From: Metallyticus violacea
Lineage: Eukaryota > Arthropoda > Insecta > Mantodea > Metallyticidae
Reading direction: 5' to 3'
DNA: 64,000 nt
Assembly (NCBI GenBank): GCA_030762175.1
Contig: CM060837.1
Span: 6,528,001-6,592,000 of the forward strand
In this document: piece by piece, positions 22,397 through 32,892 of the stretch
Numbering within the stretch: position 1 is the first letter of the stretch
Layout: every line of letters starts with the position of its first letter
The notes under the pieces: generated by a model
The model's database searches: none
Told to the model about the DNA's origin: nothing
The model's input: the letters and a program-made list of their open reading frames with translations, nothing else
Program-made: the position numbers and the translations under genes

Positions 22397-23405
22397 TCTG
22401 GGAATGTTGCTGCAAAACTGCATGACCTTCACTTCCAAGTGCTTCCACAGACGAGATTCATATAAAATGATGAGGTTCAAGCTGAAACAAACAATTATTT
22501 TTTAGTTGGACAACTCTCATTTTACTGAGGGAATTAAAAATTTGGGAAGTCGTTGAACTATATTAGTTTACAGGCTGAAAAATAAAACTAAAAAAAAAAA
22601 AAAAAACACTTCTCTTAAACCTTGTGTTTTCTTGGTCAGGTAGAGAAATTTTAGAACGCCCCTCATATCTTGCAAGCAGTACGTCAAGCAGCATCAGCGG
22701 TTCTCTTTCATGAATGCCCTCGATTTATACCAAACTCCTGGACACTCCCGTATATTTATCATTTCATCAATTTTATGGCTTATTTTAGGTAATATTTAGG
22801 AGTTGAAGTCCTGTGCTAACGAATTTAGTTATCAGTTTTCTGAATCGTCGAACAGTATTTTCCACTCGGGCTGTCAGATCGCAGCCGAGCTACGGTTTTT
22901 ATAAATACGCCCCGTGAACACGCACGGACGTCATGAAGTATTCCACGGAATAAAGCATTCAGTCATTTGCAACGCTAACATTTATTGCTTTCACGTAACA
23001 GGCCACTTTTTGCGTGCTTTCTGTGAGCTTAAGTTACTAAGCGACTTATGTCCCGCTGTGAGAAAGGCGGAAAGACGAAAAATGTAAAGTTGTTAATTTA
23101 CTTCTTGAGTATTCAAATTGATTTTGCTTCTAACATATGCAATTACGAACGTATTCTTTTAATATGAACAAGGGCCGTTGCGATGGCTCTGTTAACAATA
23201 GAACGCCCAACGGCGGTCATTTGATTTTCAAACGCTCATATTTTCACTGTGTTTGGAAGTATTTTTCTATGATTTTGTGATTTTTAATCCCTTTCAATGA
23301 CGTTTAGCTTTTTGCATGTCAAGTCTAACTTTTTTAAATATTAGCAAATTTATCATCGTTTTCCGGAAGCGATCAATTGACCGCTTTCTTACCCACGTTT
23401 CTTAA
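22397..23405. other. Unassigned spacer
   Basis: A run of A is at 22591-22606. No gene or known repeat seen. Confidence 0.45.
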
Positions 23406-23418
23406 GACAGGTAGTTGT

Positions 23419-23709
23419 TTTTTTGTTTTTTTTTGAGTAGTGTTTAACGCCCGTTTTTACTACTGAGGCACCACAGGCGGTGGACACTGATGATACATGA
23501 GATGAAATGATAAATTTGGAAAGGATATTTTTTTTAAGGAAGGAAGCGTTCCAGGCCTAAGTTAGGTACCTCCCCGGCATTTGCCATTATGAAGACTGAG
23601 GAAAACCTGGAAAAAAACCCAGTCAGGGAGGACGGTCCTGGCGGGATTCGAACCGCAGACCTCCCGCTCACGAGTCCGTGCCTTAACGACCTCGGCCACC
23701 CGTGGCGGT
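23419..23709 (-). repeat. SINE-B, full length with target duplication
   Basis: Best full-length copy. On the minus strand, from 23709: head ACCGCCACGGGTGGCCGAGG, B box GGTTCGAATCCC, GGCAAATGCCGGGGAGG, then tail GGGCGTTAAACACTACTCAA and poly-A. An exact 13-bp duplication gacaggtagttgt lies at 23406-23418 and 23710-23722. Confidence 0.95.
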
Positions 23710-23874
23710 GACAGGTAGTTGTAACTGACAATAATCATCACTGCACATTAAACGTGTTTCAAACTCTGTAGCGTAGTGCGTGAGTTATTTGTTTATCAGC
23801 TTTTGTATCGTATCTCAAATTTAGCTTAGATTTTCATTTTCACATAGCTTTCATAGAGTACTTTCACCATCACT

Positions 23875-24154
23875 CATGTACCGACCGCCACGGGTGGCCG
23901 AGGTCGTTAAGGCGCGGACTAGTCAGCGGGAGATCTGGGGCCAGAATCGTCCTCCCTGACTGGAGTTTTTTCCAGGTTTTCCTCAGTCCCCTAAATGGCA
24001 AATGCCGAGGAGGTACCCTAAACTTAGGTCTGGAACACTTCCATCCTTAAAAATAACTCCTTTCCCAATTTATCATTTCATCTCATGTATCATCAGTGTC
24101 CACCGCCTGTGGTACCTCAGTAATAAAAACTGGCGTTAAACACTACTCAAAATC
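23875..24154 (+). repeat. SINE-B with target duplication and 5' extension
   Basis: The head ACCGCCACGGGTGGCCGAGG begins at 23883. An 11-bp duplication tcaccatcact lies at 23864-23874 and 24155-24165, leaving about eight extra bases (catgtacc) before the usual start. The B box is damaged (GGCCAGAATC), with a short deletion after it. Confidence 0.87.
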
Positions 24155-24249
24155 TCACCATCACTTATAGCTAATTATAACGACGAAGAAACATGAAATC
24201 AGATTGTTAGTGTGGGATATTTATTATCGGCCCCCTTTGAACTGCAGTT

Positions 24250-24640
24250 TGAAACGAATTTGATAAGTGGGGGATGGAAATCGGGCTGTATAGTTGCTGC
24301 GGTAAATAATTTATACCAACTGATCACAGGTTTCGCTATGGCTGCTGCAGACCATCCCTACTCTTCTTCGATGAGACTCTCTCGAGGGCGTTTCGCTGGA
24401 TTTTGGCAGCTGTGAGTCAGCGGGTCTTAGTGAATGGAACTCCGAAGGTGACAACAAATAACGCTTGTTGATATCGTTTATTCTCCTAACATAAATATTC
24501 GGGCAAACTCACTTCTCATGTCTGACCACGGGCAAAGTAATATTGCCAAGTTTATTGCGTTGACCAAATGGTGCCTAGTGATAGAAAATTATCAACTCGA
24601 CAGAATTCTTACTGCTGTTCATTGATATCGGCAGTTAACG
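24250..24640 (+). repeat. Repeat R, copy 1 (unclassified)
   Basis: Shares with 42435-42775 a series of blocks in the same order and orientation: GGGCTGTATAGTTGCTGCGG, CTCGAGGGCGTTTCG, TGGATTTTGGC, ATCGTTTATTCTCCT, GGCAA-GTAAT, and GATATCGGCA near the end. I cannot assign it to a family. No inverted ends or A-tail are evident. Confidence 0.7.
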
Positions 24641-24692
24641 GGTACTTAAGCTGCTCTTCCACTGATCTCCGGGCGAAGGCAGCCACGCTAGC

Positions 24693-24969
24693 GTCGGTCT
24701 TGGTGGTGTTGTGGTAGCCGTACTTGCCTTCTAAACCCAAGATTGCGTGTTCAAACCCGGCTAGGATCGATGGATTTTTTTCGGGCATAAAACACCTTTC
24801 GTAATGGAAGTAAAGCCGTGAGTCCCATGTCGTACATTTACGGCACGACAAAGAACCTCAGTCCTGAAAGAAGAGGCCTCTGAGCAAAATTTGTCGGCCG
24901 TTTCACGCCCTAAATAGAATGGTACGCTGATGACTCGAGATGTTAAAGAGCGTCCGTAAATAAAACAAT
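24693..24969 (+). repeat. SINE-A
   Basis: Head GTCGGTCTTGGTGGTGTTGT with B box GTTCAAACCC, central region with a 20-base deletion at the CTTCGGAAG hairpin, then GTCGTACATTTACGGCACG and tail AAATAAAACAATAC. Target duplication not clear. Confidence 0.88.
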
Positions 24970-25110
24970 ACACACTACCTTAAAGTGAAAGTTCTTTTAA
25001 AACAGAATATTGTAAGTTATTATTGGGTATATTTTTGTTTATTTCGATTGCCATATTTGTAAGAGTTGTCAGTGTTAGACTTTTGTAATGGGAGTTGTGT
25101 TTGCTTTCAG

Positions 25111-25154
25111 GGACCGGAAGATGGAAGCGATAAAGCAGGATCAACGTTTATGTG
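25111..25154 (+). CDS. Candidate 44-nt internal exon
   Basis: GGACCGGAAGATGGAAGCGA and the following 24 bases lie between a strong acceptor (TTTGCTTTCAG, bases 25100-25110, with a T-rich upstream tract) and a consensus donor (GTGGTAAGT, GT at 25155). Two frames are open across it: GPEDGSDKAGSTFM and DRKMEAIKQDQRLC. It is not part of any repeat recognised here. It may be an internal microexon of a host gene whose other exons lie outside or far away; no further exon was found. It could also be a chance pairing of splice signals. Confidence 0.35.
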
Positions 25155-25278
25155 GTAAGTTTTAAATTCCTTTAGCCTTGATAGCTTCACCCTGATTTTT
25201 TTCATTTTTGTATTGTTTTGTCGCCCGTTGCACGGCAACTGGCAGGTCCGCTTCCAGTGCGACAATTCCCGTCGAAGC

Positions 25279-25478
25279 GAATGTAATATCCGCGCAACTG
25301 ATTTCCAGCAATTTTAACTACAATTATAATGAAAACTATAAAACAATATTTTGGAAGTACTTTCTAGTATTAAATGTAATAAGAGTAACTTTAAGACCGC
25401 CCCTCATTTGTGCTTGTGTTCATTGTAACTGTAGTTGTAATTAGCGAAACTTAAATCAATTGCGCGGATATTACATTC
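25279..25478. mobile_element. MITE-like hairpin with long inverted ends
   Basis: 25279-25304 (GAATGTAATATCCGCGCAAC and then TGATTT) pairs with 25453-25478 on the complement with one mismatch in 26. The match continues inward less well through AACTACAATTATAATGAAAAC (25317-25337), against its partner near 25418-25438. Arms of about 60 bp enclose about 80 bp with no coding capacity. No target duplication was found, so the outer limits are uncertain. Confidence 0.62.
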
Positions 25479-25577
25479 TATAGTGACCGATCTGACGACG
25501 AAACGCCATCTATTATGAAATGGGTGAAAAAACCACGAATTTCCCAGTGTATCAGATTACAGGAATCTAGGGGTTTT

Positions 25578-26120
25578 AGAGAGACTCGTGAGCGAGAGGT
25601 CTGGAGTTCGAATCCCGCCAGGACCGTTCTCCCTGACTGAGGTTTTTCCAAGTTTTCTTCAGTCCTCATAATTGGAAAATGCCGGGGGGGGGGTACCCTA
25701 AACTTAGACCTGGAACGTTTCCTTCCTTAAAAAAATCCTTTCCCAGCTAATCATTTCATTTTATGTATCATCAGTGTCCACCACCCATGGTGCCCCAAGT
25801 CGGTCCTGGTGGTGTAGTGGTGACCATACTTGCCTCCTATACCCAAGAACGCGGGTTCAAACCCGGCCAGGACCGATGGATTTTTCGGGCGTAAAAATGC
25901 TAAGTATGGCTTCCTTTGGAAGGGAAGTAAAGCCGTGGGTCCCGTGTCGTACATTTACGGCACGATAAAGAACCTCAAGCCTGAAAGAAGAGACCTCTGA
26001 GCAAATTTGTCCGTCGTTTCACGCCCTGAGTTGAATGGGACGCTGATAACCTGAGATGTTAAAGAGGGTCCATAAAAATAATGGTGCCCCAATAACGGTT
26101 GTGAACACTATTAAAAAAAT
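25578..26120 (+). repeat. SINE-B, split by SINE-A
   Basis: It starts within the head (GAGACTCGTGAGCGAGAGG), with a complete body to 25798. The SINE-A insertion follows, then the last piece (TAACGGTTGTGAACACTATT) at 26093-26120. The body has a run of nine G in place of the usual GGGGAGG. Confidence 0.87.
25799..26080 (+). repeat. SINE-A inserted in SINE-B
   Basis: Complete SINE-A, head GTCGGTCCTGGTGGTGTAGT, B box GGTTCAAACCC, tail GGTCCATAAAAATA. An exact 12-bp duplication atggtgccccaa lies at 25787-25798 and 26081-26092. Confidence 0.94.
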
Positions 26121-27392
26121 AATAAATCTAACAAAAAGTGATTAATTATTATTATCATCATCATTATTATTAAAATAAAGTAAAACTGACACAATAACAT
26201 AAGTAGAATTTATTCCTGTATATGTACGTAATTTTTTCAATGTGTGCTTGAAGCATAATATTAAATAAATACTGGTTGTTAATGAAGATAATATATAGAA
26301 TATTATTTGCGGGTTCCCAAGACCCGAGTGTGATTGTTGGGTACCTTAAAAGTAAGTAACCGAGGAAGGTTAAAATTATTAAAATTGAATTTGGTGTCAT
26401 GTTGAAATACGAAAAATAGATTTATTTCTGACATTGCAGAACGTTAATCATGCCGGAAACATTTATAACTTGCCTGGTGCATATTCAACAAAAGGAAGCG
26501 TATTTACATGCTTTTCTGCTGATACTCCAGTAACACTTTGGAACAAAAGATGTTTAATGTACATTTATTTTGTAACTTGTTCCCTTCTTGAGCTGTAATA
26601 TTATCTTGGACGCACGGGGAAGTGGAAAACATATATTTGCATTTTTGTACACTACATAAAAGGAAGGAAAGGAAAGAGAAAGCGTGGAGAAAGTGTGGGA
26701 AGGGAGAAAAAATGAAGTATTACTCGCATTTGATACAGTCGCCAGCATATTCATACATGGCACGCACAACGAAACTCATTTTTTTCATTCTGTAGCCATG
26801 GAGATTAGGGGCTTGCTGGTCTTTTTGCGTACAAAACTGTGCGGTTACGTGGTGAAACTTAAAAGTCTAAAATTCTCTGTGTGCAGTCCACTGTGGCATT
26901 TGACTGGTTTAATGGAGGCGTATTTTATACCCGTAAATCAGAACCAGGTCAAGCTGGAAACTGCAAATGTTTTAGCAATTTTTAATATAGTTGTAAACAA
27001 ATATAGGAAAAATAGAGCAATTTTAAACTTGCACACTTCTAGGGCCGGAAACCAACAATGAAATTAGTACTTTGTGTACAATACGCAATTAACAAATAAA
27101 ATATTGTAAAGTTAAAGTTTAGTGCGAGAAATTATGCATGCAAATAAATTGTGAACATTCTTTATTAAATTTCCCTCGTAGTAGAAATTATCAAAAAGGC
27201 TGCAGCTATCCCTAGAAGCAGCAAACAAGGGGATAGATAATACTGACACTCCTGCTGATTTGTGCTTTTCACAGATGAATCCAAAAATGAGGGCTTTGGT
27301 AGAATGTATTTGGTAAATATATGTCCACCAATGTAAATGAGAGAATGTTTACCATCTGTGCGTTCTGCTAATGTTAAAACATAGCATAGACC
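26121..27392. other. Unassigned spacer
   Basis: Contains TTA/ATC-rich simple sequence (26145-26172), a purine-rich stretch (26658-26710), and a 125-codon frame at 26684-27061. That frame shows no domain, and I do not accept it as a gene. Confidence 0.4.
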
Positions 27393-27530
27393 CAAGGCCA
27401 CTCCTTGATCTAGTGGTTAGCATTGGTGGCCCGGGTTTGATTCTCGGTGTACCTGCTTAGTAATTTTTCTGAGATAGGGAATTCTGGAACAGGATCCGCC
27501 GAATCTTGTGAGGCTATTTTTAGTAGTACT
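27393..27530 (+). repeat. tRNA-like SINE head, family D
   Basis: GATCTAGTGGTTAGCATTGG (A box) and CGGGTTTGATTCTCGG (B box) form a tRNA-like head. GGATCCGCCGAATCTTGTGAGG further on matches the start of the family D body at 47581 (GGATCTACCCAGCCTAGTGAGG). Confidence 0.55.
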
Positions 27531-27538
27531 TACAGTCA

Positions 27539-27760
27539 TTTTAGCTACTGAGGTATCACAGGTGGTGACACTGATGATATGTGAAATGAAATGATAAACT
27601 GGGGGGGGGGTTAAGGAAGGAAGCGTTCCAGGCCTAAGTTTAGGGTACCTCCCCGGCATTTGCCATTTGTGAGGACTGAGAAAAACCTGGAAAAAACCCC
27701 AGTCATGGAGGATGGTCCTGGTGAAAATCGACCTGCCGCTCCCTGGTTCCGCGTCTTAAC
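27539..27760 (-). repeat. SINE-B, tandem pair member 1
   Basis: Reverse copy from the tail (ACTGAGGTATCACAGGTGG on the plus strand) to the head (CCGCGTCTTAAC). The middle has ten G replacing part of the body, and the B box region is partly deleted. Confidence 0.82.
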
Positions 27761-27984
27761 GTTTTTACTACCGGGGTATCGCAGGCGGTGGGTACTGATG
27801 AGATATGAGATGAAATTATATACTGGGAAAGATATTTTTTAAAAGGTAGGAAACGTTCCAGGCCTAATTTTATGACACCTCCCCAGCATTTGCTATTTAC
27901 GAGGACTGAGGAAAATCTGGAGAAAAACCAGTCAGATAGGATGGTCCTGGTGGGAGTTGAACCACAGAACTCTCGCTTCTCGTG
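27761..27984 (-). repeat. SINE-B, tandem pair member 2
   Basis: A second reverse SINE-B starts at once with its tail (GTTTTTACTACCGGGGTATC) and runs to the B box and anticodon arm (TTGAACCACAGAACTCTCGC). It is head-to-tail with the preceding copy, with no spacer. Confidence 0.82.
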
Positions 27985-28132
27985 AGGATAATTGAGAAGC
28001 TACCAAATGGAGAGGTACATACACCCTGCAATACTGCCCTTTATCAATGAAGTCATCAGACGGAAGTAGAGAAAGCAGAGGTCACTGCGGCAGACCAAAG
28101 CTCGCCCCGGTCTTTAGCGCCAATGAAAAGAT
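27985..28132 (+). repeat. Family D repeat body
   Basis: Shares GTGAGGATAATTG, CCTGCAATACTGCCCT, AGACGGAAGTAGAG and GTCACTGCGGCAG with 47581-47780, in the same order. Unclassified SINE-like repeat. Confidence 0.65.
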
Positions 28133-28135
28133 GAA

Positions 28136-28345
28136 GATCCAAGAACGCAGGTTCAATCCCGGCCATGGTCGATATTTCTTTTTTCGTGCTTAAAAATCTT
28201 AAGTCTGTCTTCCCTCGGAAAGAAGTAAAACCATGGTTCCCGTGTCCTAGATTTTCGGCACGTAAAAGAACTTCAAACCGGAAGAAAAGAGCAAAATTTA
28301 TCAGCCGTTTCACTGATGAGTCGTCAGTAAATGAACCAAATCAAC
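28136..28345 (+). repeat. SINE-A, 5'-truncated
   Basis: It starts at GATCCAAGAACGCAGGTTCA within the tRNA head, so the A box is lost. The centre is intact but diverged, and it ends near the GCCGTTTCAC block. Confidence 0.8.
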
Positions 28346-29253
28346 AAAATGTTAGGGTTTTTTTAGTAATACTTGTGAGAAAAATAAGAAATCTGGATCA
28401 GGAACAATATAATAAAAATGTGCATTGTCATTGAACCCAATCTGGATTGTACCTTGCCGGCAGTTCGTAACATTTACCTGGGTACCGCAGAGGTACATTG
28501 TGTCTCCATCATATTGCTATGGGATGCGTAGAAAGTACATTTAATACCTTTAGAACTTCTTTGGGAAGTTATCCAAGAAGAATGAAGATTTTACAATTTG
28601 AATACCTCTGGATTTCTAATAAAAATATCTCTAAATGTGCATACCATGATGGAGAGAAAAGTAATTATTATTTCTTATAATTAATATTTATTTCTTCCAT
28701 TATATTTTGACGTAATAAAAAAGTTTTGACTGCTGGTTTGTTTATGTTACTTTCATAAACATCAGATTATTCTCTGATGTATTTAAAATGAACGGTTATA
28801 TTTTATCCATCACCGATGCAGATATCTTTGAAACAATATTTAGCTTCTTTTGGGTTGAAAGAGCATTAGGTACTTTTGAATAATTGTTAGTATTTGATCA
28901 TCAATCTCTCCACAACATTCCATGGCCACCTATCACTAAGCTGTACGCATTACAGTGTTTTTTTTTTCTTTTCTCTTTTCTTCTTTTTTCAAGTTGTCAA
29001 GGAAACCATGAAAAAGGCGTATTTGCGTGTCAGATGTTTATTGACGTTGTACTTCTCCCCATTCGTCACTTGCAATAGAATGTAATAGTACGTACTGCCA
29101 CTGTAGAGTTACAAACGATATATCGATCCTTTCGAGAAAACATGGAACAAAACGTGAGTAACGCCCCGTGAGAGGGCAACTCTGCGGGATGCCTCCTCTC
29201 TCTCACACTGCTCAATCCCGCACTTAGCGCATATCGATCTATTTACATATTCG
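28346..29253. other. Unassigned spacer
   Basis: A T- and C-rich stretch at 28960-28990. No gene or repeat recognised. Confidence 0.45.
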
Positions 29254-29346
29254 TAGTGTTTAAGTGGCGTTTTTACTGCTGAGGCATCACAGGCGGAGGA
29301 CACTGCTGATACATGAAATGAAATGATATATTGGGAAAGGGCATTT

Positions 29347-29386
<40 letters not shown>

Positions 29387-29536
29387 TGCCAACGTAATAT
29401 ATCCCCGACATTTGCCATTTATGAGAACTGAGGAAAACCTGGATAAAAACTCAGTCAGGGAGGACGGTCTGGAATCGAACCCCATACTTCCAGCTGACGA
29501 GTTCGCGCCTTAATGACCCAGGTTACCCGTGACGGC
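29254..29536 (-). repeat. SINE-B with internal 33-A run
   Basis: Reverse copy. The tail (TAGTGTTTAAGTGGCGTTTT on the plus strand) and the head (complement ending at CCCGTGACGGCC) are both present. The stretch between them that should read AAGGAAGGAAACGTTCCAGG is replaced by 33 A (29352-29384) and a short unrelated piece. Confidence 0.85.
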
Positions 29537-30192
29537 CTAAATGATTATGAAATACTGGGATCATACATCTGTTTATTTATTAATTTTTTTAAAAGTGCCA
29601 TCATTATATTGGACTATTAAAATATGGTAAAGTTTTCATGCACCTAAAAAACTAACTATGCATTAATGCAGAAGAATTATAAATTACTACCGAATACCTT
29701 TATGCTGCATAAAATATAGAAAAAACGATATAATTGCGCCAAAACGGCACTTCAATATGGTTATGTTTATGTAAACCCTGGTCGATTAAGTTAATTATAA
29801 ACAGAATGGTTACCAACTTCAAAAGTGCTGTATGTTCCAAATATTTCGAAGGAGATGAATTTGTATGAAAACGTTTGCAATTATATACAAATATAGCAAT
29901 CGAAATAGGTAAAAAGTTACCATTTGCTAATAAAAAAATGTTGATTTTAAAATACAAAATGGCCCTACTGCGATCACAATAGATTTCCCTGTAGTACATA
30001 GATAAACTGATAAACTCCCCTGTTCTATTTTTTGTTCGGTTTCTTTCATTGCTGGCTTGAAAAGCCTAGCACTGCATGGAAATTTACCTTCATTTAAAAT
30101 GCAATGCAGGAGGACCGCCTAGTGTTTGGATATTTTAACATTAGGACTGACATTGAACTCGGAAATTGAAGCTGTTGGTCTAACTATTTCTT
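29537..30192. other. Unassigned AT-rich spacer
   Basis: The minus-strand frame 29700-29999 (99 codons) has hydrophobic stretches but no domain I recognise; not accepted as a gene. Confidence 0.4.
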
Positions 30193-30394
30193 TGGTCCTG
30201 GTGGTATAGTGATAACCATAATTGCCCTCTAAAACCAAGATCGCGGGTACAAACCCGGATGGATTTTTTCGGGTGTAAAAATCCTAAGTATGGCTTCCTT
30301 CGGAAGGGAAGTAAAGCCGTGGGTTCCGTGTCGTACATTTACGGCACGAAAAAGAACCTCAAGCATGAAAGAAGAGGACTTTGAGCAAAATTTA
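30193..30394 (+). repeat. SINE-A, 3'-truncated
   Basis: Head GGTCCTGGTGGTATAGTGAT. The B box has a short deletion (GCGGGTACAAACCCGG runs straight into GATGG). The hairpins are intact, and it stops at GAGCAAAATTTA. Confidence 0.85.
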
Positions 30395-30657
30395 CAGTCA
30401 CAGTTTCTGAATTCCAACAGAAATTTGAACATTTACCGGGAAGTTATGATGCATGAAAAATGCACACATAAAGAGGAAATATTTCTAGCAAAGACCTGAC
30501 AAAGAAGGTTAATGGCTATAGAAAAGAGAGGGGAGTTGGGGAGCAGGTGAGTCAAGGAAAAGGGAATATAAATACTTTCTATGTTTGCAAGTATGTATAT
30601 ACAAAGTTAATCATAGCAAATAATGTTACCGTATTTTGACTGATTAAAGTATTGTAT

Positions 30658-30731
30658 TAACATGTACGGGCGTAAGACCCATGGTATATTAATACGTACA
30701 CTTGTGTATTTTAAAGCTCCGCAATAAAATT
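30658..30731 (+). repeat. Possible LINE 3' UTR fragment
   Basis: CATGTACGGGCGTAAGACCC followed by ATG, a T/A-rich stretch and CAATAAA resembles 43831-43899, the 3' end of the LINE tail at 42840-43900 (CATGTACGGCCATAAGGCCC, then ATG and CAATAAA). Confidence 0.4.
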
Positions 30732-30750
30732 TCATTACTACTATTACTAG

Positions 30751-31029
30751 TTAGTTTATTTACGGATGCTCCTTAAAAATTTAGTTTATAAACGTCCCAT
30801 TCAATTCATAGCGTTAAACAGCAAATAAATTTTGCTCCCCTTTCAATTTTGAGGTTCTTTTACGTGCCGTAAATCTACAACACGGAAATCGCGGTTTTAC
30901 TTCCCTTCCGAAGTAAGCCATGCTTGGGATTTTTACGCCCGAAAAAATACATCAGTCCTGGCCAGGTTCGAACCCGCGATCTTGGGTTTAGAAGGCAAGT
31001 ATGGTTACCACTACACCACCAGGACCGAC
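30751..31029 (-). repeat. SINE-A
   Basis: Reverse copy, complete at the head (complement GTCGGTCCTGGTGGTGTAGT at 31029). B box GGTTCGAACC on the complement. The 3' part is diverged, with a short deletion in the GCCGTTTCACGCCC block. Confidence 0.9.
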
Positions 31030-31653
31030 GATTGTGAGTTAAAAGAGTGTAAATATTAAACAAACAGATGACAACTATTATCTGAAAAGTTTACAACCTG
31101 AGGTTTAGAAAGGCACGAGATTAGGCAGTGGAGGAACACTTGCAGAGTTTTCTTGAATATATCATTCCTTACTTTTCGGATCTTTTGATTGGACGCGCTC
31201 ACGTGACAAGAATTAGTTTCCGCTGTGGTTAATAGAACTGGCCCCTGCCTAGACTGTGTGGGAGTCGTAAGCCTGTTGGGACATACATGCATTTTTAATC
31301 GATGTATGTTCCCTTCTAATGCACTGCAAAAAACAATAAAGTACAATTTATGACTGTAGAGAAATGATTAACGGCCAACATCCAGTTCCGTTAATTTCAA
31401 GTATTTATTTTTGTAGATCCACCATTAGAACGAGCTGTGGAGTGTTTCAACTCGATTTTCCAGAAAGGAACTATGAAATTGCTTTCACATATGTAATATG
31501 AGTTTAATATAAATATTTTTATTTCTGATTCATACTTTATGAATATAAAATACATTATCAAAATTACATTACGTATTAGGAGATATAGTTTTCAAATTCA
31601 TTATTTTTGAATTCACCATTTAAAAACCGAAATATGAAAACAGATATAATTGA
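31030..31653. other. Unassigned spacer
   Basis: No recognisable gene or repeat. Confidence 0.45.
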
Positions 31654-31940
31654 GTCGGTTTCGGTGCTGGTGTAGTGGTAACCATACTTGCCTCGTATAC
31701 CCAAGAACACGGTTCGATCCCGACCAGGGTTACCGAATTTTTTCGGTCACAAAAATCCTATCTATGGCTTCCTGGAAGGGAAGTAAAGCGGTGGGTCCCG
31801 TGTCGTACATTTACGGCACGTAAAGGAATTCCAAGCCTGAAAGAAGAGGCTTCTGAGCAAAATTTGTCGGCCGTTTCACGCCCTGAATTGAATGGGATGC
31901 TGGTGACCTGAGATGTTAAAGAGCGTCCTTAAGTAAAACA
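31654..31940 (+). repeat. SINE-A
   Basis: Head GTCGGTTTCGGTGCTGGTGT, B box GGTTCGATCCC, centre GTCGTACATTTACGGCACG, and tail GCGTCCTTAAGTAAAACAAA. Near full length. Confidence 0.9.
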
Positions 31941-32531
31941 AATCAAATACAACAACATAAATGGTTGCAGATTTTCAACAAAACCATCTGTGATCTAGTG
32001 ATCAATATTTAGCTTTTAAATATCCAAAATTCGAACCAAAATCAGTGAATATAAGGTAAATATTGCATCAACGCGTATCGGGTCTCGAACGGGGCACCTT
32101 GGACACACCATGCAACAAGCAACCAGTTGCTCAGTGGAGAATTCGATTACGGGGTCCGCACGTTGTGCATGAAGGAGGGGGCGGAGTGAGGACAGACAAA
32201 GTGGATAAAGGAAAACATGCTGCGAATACATAATGTGAGAGACGCCGTTGGTGGCAACTTGGTCCTAGATGTCACTGTTGGCAGTCGAAACGGGAAATAT
32301 ATCCACCACACGTATAGCGTAAAACATGTTTCTATAATGGTGCACGCATGACTTCCATATCTTCCTCTGTCACGATTTGACTGTGCTAAGTAATTAGCTA
32401 CATCTCTAGTTTTTATAATAAACGTGTTTGAATAAGTAAATAAAAACGTCATTTAGTTCTGAGGGCTGCAGTTGCTAAATATAAGAAACTATGCATGTAA
32501 TTTGCTTTCTTCTAATTCTGCTATTAGGGTA
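31941..32531. other. Unassigned spacer
   Basis: A tRNA-like B box on the complement (GTTCGAGACCC near 32093) is seen without a convincing A box. Nothing else recognised. Confidence 0.35.
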
Positions 32532-32755
32532 ACCAAGCGAGTTGGCTCAGGTGGTAGAGATTGGTGGTGGGCCACGTTCATATTCCTTGGATGCGGCCTC
32601 CTAAACTTCAGATTTTTTCGTGGTCTCCCCTGACCACTTAGGTGATTGATATTGGCTTTCCGCAAATATTCCGTTCTCCCATTTCATAATATTTCATCCC
32701 GTAACTTCTGTTACAAGCTCGAAAGTATCAGAACGAGGTGCATTCGTGCGATGTG
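32532..32755 (+). repeat. SINE-C copy 1
   Basis: AAGCGAGTTGGCTCAGGTGG then TAGAG is a tRNA-like A-box start. The body reads TTTTTTCGTGGTCTCCCC, GACCACTTAGGTGA, TTCCGTTCTCCCATTTCAT and TCTGTTACAAG. The same body recurs at 63470-63640. The B box is weak. Confidence 0.65.
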
Positions 32756-32892
32756 GCGGTCGCTGGCGCCGGTGTTTCCGCCAAGTCATCCCTTCTTGCT
32801 GTAGATGCCACTGTTATTCGTAGGCACAAACGGCCATCTGTTAGCAAGGCTGAAGTATCGAAATATATTTCCTCCAATCAAGAATTAGGTTA

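Noticed and set aside
26684..27061. 125-codon open frame as a host gene
   Set aside because: No domain, no splice context, unremarkable composition, and no second line of support.
29331..29513. Lysine-run protein and its reverse phenylalanine-run partner
   Set aside because: Product of the 33-A run inside a SINE-B.
29700..29999. 99-codon minus-strand frame with hydrophobic stretches as a membrane protein
   Set aside because: Hydrophobic residues are expected from AT-rich DNA; no motif or homologue recognised.
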